5,486 bases of DNA from Azonexaceae bacterium (GTDB lineage: Bacteria; Pseudomonadota; Gammaproteobacteria; Burkholderiales; Rhodocyclaceae), in contig SSTB01000234.1 in the NCBI GenBank assembly GCA_009469665.1, positions 1-5,486 on the forward strand, given 5' to 3'. Below the pieces are notes generated by a model that was given only the letters and a program-made list of their open reading frames with translations, did no database searches and was not told where the DNA came from. A program made the translations under genes and the position numbers. This document shows, in pieces, positions 1-4,826 of this stretch (its first letter is position 1; each line of letters opens with the position of its first letter).

Positions 1-194
1 AGCTGGCCGTCCGGCGCGAAAAGGGCGGAACTGCCCAGTTCCGGCGCCCGGGCCTTGCCCATGGCCGGCATGGCGTCGGCAGCGGGGGCCGTTCCGGCCA
101 CGAGGAGTGCCAAGGCCGCAAGCAGGCCCCCGGTCAGGCGACGCCACGCTCGGGTGGGGTTGCCGCAGGGCCGGGGACGGTGAGCCCGGTTCAT
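1..194 (-). CDS. Exported protein, N-terminal fragment (cut by left edge; function not established)
   Basis: The reading frame opens with ATG at 194-192 and stays open for 64 codons to the window edge, so only the N-terminus is seen. Residues 1-20 are basic (MNRAHRPRPC start, then a RAWRR cluster). A hydrophobic stretch GGLLAALALLVAG follows at about 22-34, then APAADA, a typical Sec signal peptide with cleavage near residue 39-41. The mature start includes MPAMGKARAPELGSSALFAP. The ATG follows the TAA stop of the receptor gene with no bases between them, and no convincing ribosome-binding site is seen, so translation is probably coupled to the receptor. The mature N-terminus faintly recalls exported BNR/sialidase-like proteins found beside TonB receptors, but that is a memory-based impression and not shown by any motif here. 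The gene may supply a periplasmic or surface partner of the receptor. Confidence 0.72.
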   Translation of the reverse strand, partial: MNRAHRPRPCGNPTRAWRRLTGGLLAALALLVAGTAPAADAMPAMGKARAPELGSSALFAPDGQ

Positions 195-2492
195 TTAGAA
201 GTGCGCCCGGGCTTCGGCATAGACCGTGCGGCCGGGGTAGGGGTGGGAGACGAAGTAACGTTCGTCGAAGAGGTTGTCGATGCCCACCGAGGCTTCGAAG
301 TGCTTGTTCACCCGGTAGCGCAGCTTGGCGTCAGCCACGGTGTAGCTGGAGGTGCCGCCATAGGTATCCGGGTTGCTGTCCACGTTGTCCAGGGTGTTGT
401 ACTGGCGGCCGGAGTAGCGCACACCGACCGAGCCCCCCCAGGCGCCGCTGCTCTCGTAGCTGGCCAGCAGGGTGGCGCGCACGCGGGGAACGCGGACCCA
501 GTTCTTGTTCTCCGCATCGGGGAAGTTGTCGTTCTGCAGGGTGCGGGCGTGGTTGAGGGACACGCTGGTGTTGAGGCGCAGGCCGCGTACGCCGGCGAAG
601 TCGGGAGCGTCCAGGGCCACTTCCAGGCCCCGGGTGCGGACCCGGTCGACGTTCTGCACATTGCTGACATTGGGGGTGACGGTGATGTTGGTCTGTTGAT
701 AGATGGTGTCGCGAACGTCGTCCTCGAAGAGCGTGAGGCGCAGGGTGCCCAAGGCGGTTTCGTTGATGGCGGTGAGATCCTTGGCGTAGGAAATTTCGGG
801 CTTCAGATTGGGGTCGTTGTTGACGATGCTGGTCCCGGAGCGGGAGCCCTGGTAAAGCTCGGCCACGGTGGGGAAGCGCACGCCCTTGGCGATGGAGGCG
901 CGCAGCAGCCAGGTGTCGCTGGCGGCCCAGGAGAGGGATAGTTTGGGGCTGGTGGCGCTCATGCTGCGGGAGGCGTGCTCGATCAGGGGATCGGCGGTGG
1001 CGGCCGCAATGTACTGGGATCCGTCGAAGGCTTTGAAGCGCTCGAAACGGACTCCGCCCGTGAGCGTCCAGTCGGGCAGGAAGCGCCAGGCGTCCTGGGC
1101 GTAGAGGGCGGTGATGGCGGTCTTGCCCAGGGCATTCTGGGTTTCGGAGGTGCGGCTGCTGCCGTCCTTCCAGTTGCTCAGGGCGTAGGTGTGGTTCTCC
1201 AGGACGTAGCGGTTGGCGTGCAGGCCCAGGGTAAGGGCATGGGCCTCGCCCGCCCCGGGGGTGTAGGTGGCCTGGGCCTCGAAGGTGGTCCAGCCGGTTC
1301 CTTGGCCATCGGCGTCGGTGCCGGCGCCCCCGGCGTCGGCCACCGGATCCGGGTTGTTGGCGCTGCGCAGGGTATCGGTCAGCACGCGGTAGCGGGAAAC
1401 CTGCAGCGAGGTGTTCCAGCCCCGGGCGTTGCGAGTGAAGAGGCGGGCGCCCATCTGTTCGTGCTCTTCCAGGCCGTCTCCGGGCGCCCAGCCTGCGGCT
1501 GAGACGGTATAGCGCAGGCCATTGACGCGGATCTGCCCTGACCATACTTCATTGCCGGCGGCATCGCGCAGGAAGGTTTCGTTGCTGCGCGAGTAGTCAT
1601 TGCGCCAGCGGGCGTAGAGCAGGTCCGCCTTGAGGGTGGCACTGAAGTCGTAGGCGCCGCGCAGTTTGAACTGGGTCTGGTCGGCCACTTCCAGGGCACC
1701 GGAGTTGGAACCAACGGCGAAGCGGGCCTTCCCTTCCGGATCGGTGTAGAAGCGGGCGCCGCTTACCGGGGTGCCGCCTAGGGCCGTTGAGCCGCTGGAG
1801 ACGAGAAAGGTCTGGTACTGCATGGGGTGGGATTCGGAATGCAGGCGGTTAAGGCCGATGCTGAAGCTGAAGTCACCGAGGCGCTGGCCCAGAAAGGCGC
1901 TTTCCTCGTCGCCGCGGTAGGTGTCGGACTGACCGAAATGGGAGAAGCGCTGCTCGTAGGCCAGTACCCGGGCACTGGCTTCCAGTTGCTTGGGCTGGCG
2001 CGTGCTGATGGCCACCGTGGTGCCGATTGAGTTGCCCGGGTAGATGGCCGAGAAGGGACCGTAGAGCACATCGACCCGCTCGACTTCCTCGGGGGAGACG
2101 ATATTCCAGCGCGGCGCGTTGAAGCGGCCGAGAAAGTTGGAAATCAGGTAGCCATCCACGTAAACCAGACCGCGCTGGGCTTGCAGGGTGGAATTGGAAC
2201 GCCCCCCGATGAGGGCGTTGCGGTCACCGATGTAGCGCTTGCGGATGGTGAGGTTGGGGGCATAGGTGAGGGCGTCCTCGGTATTGGTGAAGCTACGCAG
2301 GTCCAGTTCTTCCCGGGTGACGCTGGCCGTGGTGGTGGGGAGATTGGGGTCCAGGGTCGCCCGCTGGCCGGAAACGGAAATCGGCGTCAGTTCACGCTCG
2401 GTGGCGACCCCCTGGGCCTGGGCAAGGCCGGAGACGAGGAGTGGGACGAGGACGGCGAGAGGGCGCAGACGGGAGGGCAGGGCGGCAGGCAT
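195..2492 (-). CDS. TonB-dependent outer-membrane receptor, substrate unknown
   Basis: A 765-residue ligand-gated outer-membrane channel, a normal length for the family. Residues 1-26 form a signal peptide (hydrophobic PLAVLVPLLVSGLAQA, cleavage probably after AQA). A TonB-box-like stretch ELTPISVSG lies at about 35-42. The plug domain spans about 55-168, with recognisable elements: ASVTREELD, the DALTYAPN motif, GRSN, the VYVDGYL segment, EEVERVDVLYGPFSAIYPGNS, then ISTRQPK. The remainder is the beta-barrel, with alternating aromatic/polar strands and a final strand ending in phenylalanine (YAEARAHF), as needed for BAM-dependent assembly. There is no extra N-terminal STN signalling domain, so FecA-type transmembrane signalling is not expected. 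There are no cysteines, and no Met/Cys/His cluster that would point to copper. It lies 27 bp downstream of exbD, with a weak ribosome-binding site, and abuts the next gene. Substrate (siderophore, haem, cobalamin, metal or other) cannot be assigned. Confidence 0.95.
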   Translation of the reverse strand: MPAALPSRLRPLAVLVPLLVSGLAQAQGVATERELTPISVSGQRATLDPNLPTTTASVTREELDLRSFTNTEDALTYAPNLTIRKRYIGDRNALIGGRSNSTLQAQRGLVYVDGYLISNFLGRFNAPRWNIVSPEEVERVDVLYGPFSAIYPGNSIGTTVAISTRQPKQLEASARVLAYEQRFSHFGQSDTYRGDEESAFLGQRLGDFSFSIGLNRLHSESHPMQYQTFLVSSGSTALGGTPVSGARFYTDPEGKARFAVGSNSGALEVADQTQFKLRGAYDFSATLKADLLYARWRNDYSRSNETFLRDAAGNEVWSGQIRVNGLRYTVSAAGWAPGDGLEEHEQMGARLFTRNARGWNTSLQVSRYRVLTDTLRSANNPDPVADAGGAGTDADGQGTGWTTFEAQATYTPGAGEAHALTLGLHANRYVLENHTYALSNWKDGSSRTSETQNALGKTAITALYAQDAWRFLPDWTLTGGVRFERFKAFDGSQYIAAATADPLIEHASRSMSATSPKLSLSWAASDTWLLRASIAKGVRFPTVAELYQGSRSGTSIVNNDPNLKPEISYAKDLTAINETALGTLRLTLFEDDVRDTIYQQTNITVTPNVSNVQNVDRVRTRGLEVALDAPDFAGVRGLRLNTSVSLNHARTLQNDNFPDAENKNWVRVPRVRATLLASYESSGAWGGSVGVRYSGRQYNTLDNVDSNPDTYGGTSSYTVADAKLRYRVNKHFEASVGIDNLFDERYFVSHPYPGRTVYAEARAHF

Positions 2493-2519
2493 GGAAGACT
2501 CGATGGGAAGCGGAGGGTT

Positions 2520-2930
2520 TCAGGGCTTGGGTTCGGTGACGAAGGCAATCTTGACGATGCCGCCCCGCTGGGCGGCAGCCAGGGTGTCGGCGACCTTTTC
2601 GTAGGCGACCTTGCGGTCGGCCCGCAGGTGGAGTTCGGGCTGCTCGGCGGCGGCAGCGGCGAAGCGGGCGTCGAGTTCCTGGCGGGCGACGGTCTCGCCG
2701 TTCCAGAACACCTGACCCTGCCCGTCGATGGCCAGGTGGATGACCCGGGGCTTGTCGTCCAGCTTGGTGGCGCTGACCTGGGGCAGGTCGATGGGCACCG
2801 CTTGGTGGAACAGGGGCGCCGTGATGATGAAGATGACCAGCAGCACCAGCATCACATCCACCAGGGGGGTGGTATTGATCTCGGCCATGGGCTGGCTGGC
2901 GCCGCCTTCGTCAAAGCTGCCGAAGGCCAT
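2520..2930 (-). CDS. exbD: ExbD/TolR-family biopolymer transport protein
   Basis: A 136-residue inner-membrane subunit of the ExbB-ExbD proton channel that powers TonB. A short cytoplasmic N-terminus is followed by AEINTTPLVDVMLVLLVIFI, the family signature. Asp25 lies at the start of the single membrane helix (about 23-41), where E. coli ExbD carries its essential Asp25. The rest is a periplasmic domain, including HLAIDGQGQVFWNG and the LHLRADRKVAYEKVADTLAAAQRGGI segment typical of ExbD/TolR. The frame remains open far upstream of 2930, but that extension overlaps exbB in another frame and reads as low-complexity Arg/Pro/Gly sequence. The ATG at 2930 gives the correct family length and lies 2 bp after the exbB stop (TGATCATG), implying translational coupling. 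ExbD is preferred over TolR because tonB and a receptor gene flank it. Confidence 0.95.
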   Translation of the reverse strand: MAFGSFDEGGASQPMAEINTTPLVDVMLVLLVIFIITAPLFHQAVPIDLPQVSATKLDDKPRVIHLAIDGQGQVFWNGETVARQELDARFAAAAAEQPELHLRADRKVAYEKVADTLAAAQRGGIVKIAFVTEPKP

Positions 2931-2932
2931 GA

Positions 2933-3667
2933 TCAGGCCGTCCGGTTGGCGCGGGCGGCGCCGATATCCACCAGATGGGCACTGCCGCCGATGCGTGCGC
3001 CGGTGGTGAGGGTGGCGTGCAGATCGTGGGCGAAGCCGTCGAGCTGGGCCAGCACGAGGCGGTTGGCGCGGGTGAAGGCGTTGTAGGCGAGCACCGCGGG
3101 GATGGCGACGAAGAGACCGGCGGCGGTCATGATGAGCGCCTCGCCCACCGGGCCGGCCACCTTGTCCAGCACCACCTGGGTGGCGCCGGAAAGGCCCACC
3201 AGGGCGTGGTAGATGCCCCATACGGTGCCGAAGAGACCGATGAAGGGCGCGGTGGACCCCACCGAGGCCAGGAAGGTGAGGCCCCGCTCGAGGCGCGCCT
3301 GGGCGCTGACGATGTGGGAGCGCAGGGCCCGGGTGACGAAGTCGCTGGCATTCACCCCGGCGCCGATGCCGCGGACGGCGTGCTGGGCATGGGTCTGGGC
3401 GGCATGGGCCCCGGCCAGGGCCAGCCCGGCGAAGATCGCCGAGGGGTCTTCCCGGCGCAGGGTCTCCAGGCCTTCGGGCAGGGAATTGGCCTGCCAGAAG
3501 GCGTTCACGGCGCGCTCCCGGGCCCGCCCCGCCCGCCAGCCGGAAAGGACCTTGCCGACGATCACCCACCAGGAGGCCAGGGACAGCAGGGCCAGGATGA
3601 CGGCGGTCGTGTGGGTCACGAGGTCACCCTGGCTCCAGAAGTGGGCGAGGCCCATTTGCGCATGCAT
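2933..3667 (-). CDS. exbB: ExbB/TolQ/MotA-family proton channel protein
   Basis: A 244-residue inner-membrane protein that forms the proton-conducting complex with ExbD and energises TonB. Three membrane helices are visible: about 20-41 (TAVILALLSLASWWVIVG), about 131-156 (FLASVGSTAPFIGLFGTVWG and following) and about 173-196 (VGEALIMTAAGLFVAIPAVL). A long cytoplasmic loop lies between the first two. The MotA/TolQ/ExbB signature covers STAPFIGLFGTVWGI to EALIMTAAGL. Glu176 in the third helix matches the conserved channel glutamate of E. coli ExbB, and the total length equals that of the E. coli protein. The chosen ATG at 3667 has AGGA upstream, overlapping the tonB stop codon with about 7 bp spacing. 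ATG at codon 5 is a less likely alternative. The gene lies 9 bp after tonB and 2 bp before exbD. Confidence 0.95.
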   Translation of the reverse strand: MHAQMGLAHFWSQGDLVTHTTAVILALLSLASWWVIVGKVLSGWRAGRARERAVNAFWQANSLPEGLETLRREDPSAIFAGLALAGAHAAQTHAQHAVRGIGAGVNASDFVTRALRSHIVSAQARLERGLTFLASVGSTAPFIGLFGTVWGIYHALVGLSGATQVVLDKVAGPVGEALIMTAAGLFVAIPAVLAYNAFTRANRLVLAQLDGFAHDLHATLTTGARIGGSAHLVDIGAARANRTA

Positions 3668-3676
3668 GGCAGATTC

Positions 3677-4381
3677 CTATTCGAGAGAGAAGTTGATCGG
3701 CACCACCACCGCGGTTTCCACGGCTTCGTCGCCCCGGCGGGCGGGAACGAAACGCCAGCGCAGCACGGCGTCCCGGGCGGCGGCGTCGAGGCGCGGAAAG
3801 CCGCTGGATTGCTTCACTTCCACCTCCAGGGCGCTGCCCTCGGCGCTGACACGCACCTTGAGGAGCACCTTGCCCTCCTCGCCGTTGCGACGGGCGATGG
3901 CCGGGTAGATGGGCTTGGGGTTGTGCAGATAGTCGGCGTCGAAGCGGGCCGCCACCACGGGCAGGGGGGAGGGGGGCGCCGGCGGGGCTGTGATGGGCGC
4001 GGGAGGCGGCGCCGGCGGCTGGGCAGGCACGACGAAGCTCGCCGGGGCCTCGGCCCTGGGGACGGCGGCCAGGATAGGCTGCGCTGCCGGTGGGGGGGGC
4101 TTGCGCAGCGGAACCTGGGGCTTGGGCGGCGGCGGGGGGTCGGGCTTTTTCTCCTCCAGCAGGGGCAGGAGGCGCACAGCGATACTGGGCGGCAGGGTGA
4201 GGATTTCCTGCCGTACCGAGACCACCAGGGCGCCCCAGAGCAGCAGGCCATGCAGGGCGAGCACCAGGGTCCAGCGCAGCACCCGCTCCGCCGCGCTGGG
4301 CGGCGCTTCGGTAATGTGCAGGGGCGGCAGGGCGACGGCGGTCATGGGCGCTTGGGCGGGGTCCCGGGGAGAATCAGCCAT
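3677..4381 (-). CDS. tonB: TonB energy-transducing protein
   Basis: A 234-residue inner-membrane-anchored protein spanning the periplasm to contact the receptor's TonB box. A roughly 33-residue cytoplasmic N-terminus precedes one membrane helix at about 34-55 (VLRWTLVLALHGLLLWGALV). This contains His44, matching the functionally important membrane histidine of E. coli TonB. Residues 80-140 form the expected proline-rich spacer, with PPPPPKP and KPPPP runs and Lys-Pro pairs. The C-terminal TonB domain (about 150-234) shows PIYPAIARRNGEEGKVLLKV, then SSGFPRLDAAARDAVLRWRF and VPINFSLE. ATG 4381 is the furthest possible start, because an in-frame stop lies at 4402-4400. Its AGGA is directly adjacent, which is too close for a good ribosome-binding site, so an internal start such as codon 13 (4345) cannot be excluded. 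It is the first gene of the uptake operon. Confidence 0.95.
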   Translation of the reverse strand: MADSPRDPAQAPMTAVALPPLHITEAPPSAAERVLRWTLVLALHGLLLWGALVVSVRQEILTLPPSIAVRLLPLLEEKKPDPPPPPKPQVPLRKPPPPAAQPILAAVPRAEAPASFVVPAQPPAPPPAPITAPPAPPSPLPVVAARFDADYLHNPKPIYPAIARRNGEEGKVLLKVRVSAEGSALEVEVKQSSGFPRLDAAARDAVLRWRFVPARRGDEAVETAVVVPINFSLE

Positions 4382-4511
4382 TCCTGATCTTGATCCCGAT
4401 CAAAAATGATTTAAAAACAGAGCATTGGAGGCGCGCATTCTAGGGGGACGGCACGCTTTCTCCGATGCGACACGTTGTCGCAGGCCGCGGCGCCGACCCA
4501 CGCCGAGCGCG
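4382..4511. other. Divergent intergenic region between tonB and ssrA
   Basis: About 130 bp separate the tonB start from the ssrA promoter. The tonB-proximal third (4386-4420) is AT-rich, holds the palindrome and GATC cluster, and has AT-rich tracts (on the minus strand TTTTTAAATCATTTTTGATC) from which a weak -10 for the tonB operon could be drawn. No good -35/-10 pair could be fixed by eye. No convincing 19-bp Fur box was recognised, although the AAAATGATTT part resembles Fur half-sites. The remainder (4425-4511) is GC-rich and holds nothing recognised. Short open frames across it are not believable genes. Confidence 0.6.
4390..4403. promoter_or_regulatory. FNR/Anr/Dnr-type palindrome in the tonB leader
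   Basis: The sequence TTGATCCCGATCAA is a perfect inverted repeat matching the TTGAT-N4-ATCAA consensus bound by FNR/Anr and related Crp-family oxygen or NO regulators. Its centre lies about 15 bp upstream of the tonB ATG. That is not the usual -41.5 activating position unless transcription starts inside the annotated tonB coding region. At its present place it would more naturally act as a repressor site over the start of the transcript. It is too far from the ssrA promoter (about 150 bp) to be a normal activator there. Binding is inferred from sequence only. Confidence 0.5.
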
Positions 4512-4540
4512 TTGTTTTTTGCCGGGGCCGCCCCCATAAT
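4512..4540 (+). promoter_or_regulatory. Sigma70-like promoter of ssrA
   Basis: TTGTTT at 4512-4517 and CATAAT at 4535-4540 form -35 and -10 hexamers separated by exactly 17 bp. The -10 matches the TATAAT consensus at five of six positions, and the -35 keeps its TTG. Transcription would start near 4546-4548, immediately before the first paired bases of tmRNA helix P2. Its position directly before the acceptor piece supports the acceptor piece being the 5' end of a single precursor. Confidence 0.7.
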
Positions 4541-4545
4541 TCGGG

Positions 4546-4611
4546 CATGGCTGTAATTCCGGCAAGTCGGATGCGTTTCGGACGCGGGTTCGATTCCCGC
4601 CACCTCCACCA
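4546..4611 (+). other. ssrA: ssrA acceptor piece (tRNA-like 3' half with CCA)
   Basis: The T arm is GCGGG (4584-4588), loop TTCGATT (4589-4595) and CCCGC (4596-4600), preceded by TTTCGGAC, a signature shared with E. coli tmRNA just before its T stem. The acceptor 3' strand CACCTCC (4601-4607), discriminator A (4608) and encoded CCA (4609-4611) follow. Upstream blocks supply the 3' side of helix P2: GGCTGT (4549-4554), TCC (4558-4560) and CAAGTCG (4563-4569). At about 65 nt the piece has a size expected for the acceptor RNA of a two-piece tmRNA. Its exact 5' end is inferred from the promoter. Confidence 0.88.
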
Positions 4612-4700
4612 CAGGGGGGGTGTACTGGTTTCGACGGGGCGATTGAGGATGAGCAGGCAGCCCGAGAGGCGACGGACGTAATCCGCGCAAATCCATAATT

Positions 4701-4733
4701 GCCAATGATGAGCAATTCGCTATCGCTGCCTAA
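4701..4733 (+). other. ssrA: tmRNA proteolysis tag reading frame, ANDEQFAIAA
   Basis: The resume codon is GCC at 4701, preceded by CATAATT, comparable to the UAGUC element before the E. coli resume codon. Ten codons read ANDEQFAIAA and end at TAA (4731-4733). With the alanine carried by tmRNA itself the added peptide would be AANDEQFAIAA. The AND start and small hydrophobic AIAA end are the family pattern. The end resembles the ALAA recognised by ClpXP and ClpAP, with Ile replacing the usual Leu at the third position from the end. Confidence 0.93.
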
Positions 4734-4776
4734 ACAGCATAGCTGGGGCCGCTGAAGCCTTATAACCCAAGACAGC

Positions 4777-4800
4777 CGGCGGGGACCTCGGTCCCCGTCG
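4777..4800 (+). terminator. Strong hairpin at the end of ssrA, without a T tract
   Basis: CGGCGGGGAC (4777-4786) pairs with GTCCCCGTCG (4791-4800) through ten base pairs including one G-U, closing a CTCG loop. It lies between the tmRNA body and the stop codon of the convergent hydrolase gene (4819-4817), where a shared transcription end would be expected. Neither side is followed by a run of T, so it is not a textbook intrinsic terminator. It could instead be the terminal stem of the coding RNA or a 3' processing and stability element. Confidence 0.45.
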
Positions 4801-4808
4801 TCAATTGC

Positions 4809-4826
4809 CAGCCCGGTCAGCCCGGT
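4809..4826. repeat. Tandem 9-bp duplication at the hydrolase stop codon
   Basis: CCAGCCCGG-type sequence is repeated head to tail: with the register taken as CAGCCCGGT, copies occupy 4809-4817 and 4818-4826. The hydrolase stop codon (4819-4817) spans the junction. It is probably a small slippage duplication in the 3' untranslated region with no evident function. Confidence 0.45.

Larger units (their letters stand above)
4546..4800 (+). ncRNA. ssrA: Transfer-messenger RNA, circularly permuted two-piece form
   Basis: tmRNA rescues ribosomes stalled on broken messages: it is charged with alanine, enters the empty A site with SmpB, and its short reading frame adds a degradation tag. Here the normal order is inverted. 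The tRNA-like 3' half (T arm and encoded CCA, ending at 4611) comes first, and the 5' half (starting at 4616) with the tag frame follows. No second T arm or CCA is found after the tag. The two segments pair as expected: GGGGGTG (4616-4622) with CACCTCC (4601-4607), including the G3-U70 wobble recognised by alanyl-tRNA synthetase, and several blocks of helix P2. Two-piece permuted tmRNAs are known in alphaproteobacteria, cyanobacteria and some betaproteobacteria, and the last fits this window. The 5' end is set from the promoter. The 3' end is uncertain and is placed at the end of the last hairpin. Confidence 0.93.
4616..4800 (+). other. ssrA: ssrA coding piece (tRNA-like 5' half, tag frame, P5)
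   Basis: It begins with the acceptor 5' strand GGGGGTG, then TACTGGTTTCGACGGGG, which corresponds to the conserved UUCUGGAUUCGACGGG region of one-piece tmRNAs. The 5' side of helix P2 follows: CGATTG (4640-4645), GGA (4647-4649) and GCAGCC (4657-4662). A small CGGA/TCCG hairpin (4673-4684) before the tag may belong to the first pseudoknot. After the tag, helix P5 pairs 4719-4728 with 4735-4743, with one bulged C and the stop codon in the loop. The segment 4744-4776 may form a further pseudoknot that was not resolved by hand. The mature 3' end is uncertain. Confidence 0.85.

Noticed and set aside
180..941. A 253-codon plus-strand frame (and similar frames up to 3086) opposite the receptor
   Set aside because: Val/Gly/Ala-rich antisense reading of the receptor gene. 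The minus-strand frame encodes a complete signal peptide, plug and barrel.
2931..3569. Upstream extension of the exbD frame
   Set aside because: The frame is open to 3569 but overlaps exbB in another frame and reads as Arg/Pro/Gly-rich filler. The ATG at 2930 gives the normal ExbD length and the conserved Asp at position 25.
2975..4387. A 470-codon plus-strand open frame opposite exbB and tonB
   Set aside because: It is the antisense shadow of two well-supported genes. The translation is Gly/Gln/His/Arg-rich low-complexity sequence with no recognisable domain, as expected in GC-rich DNA with few stops.
4401..4420. Possible Fur box in AAAAATGATTTAAAAAC
   Set aside because: It shares AT-richness and one TGAT half-site with Fur boxes, but does not give a convincing 19-bp inverted repeat by eye.
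4490..4520. Possible intrinsic terminator ending at the GTTGTTTTTT run
   Set aside because: Only a weak 5-bp CGGCG/CGCCG stem was found, not adjacent to the T run. The T run is better explained as part of the ssrA -35 region.
4570..4611. An ordinary tRNA gene or an attachment-site remnant of an ssrA 3' end
   Set aside because: There is a T arm and CCA but no D arm or anticodon arm upstream. A remnant left by an integrated element would leave a complete one-piece tmRNA nearby, but the adjacent coding piece lacks its own 3' half and pairs with this segment.
4400..4715. Small minus-strand open frames across the intergenic region and tmRNA
   Set aside because: They cover the structured RNA gene and its promoter on the opposite strand, and part of the translation (GGNRTRV-like) is the usual false product of an antisense T arm.
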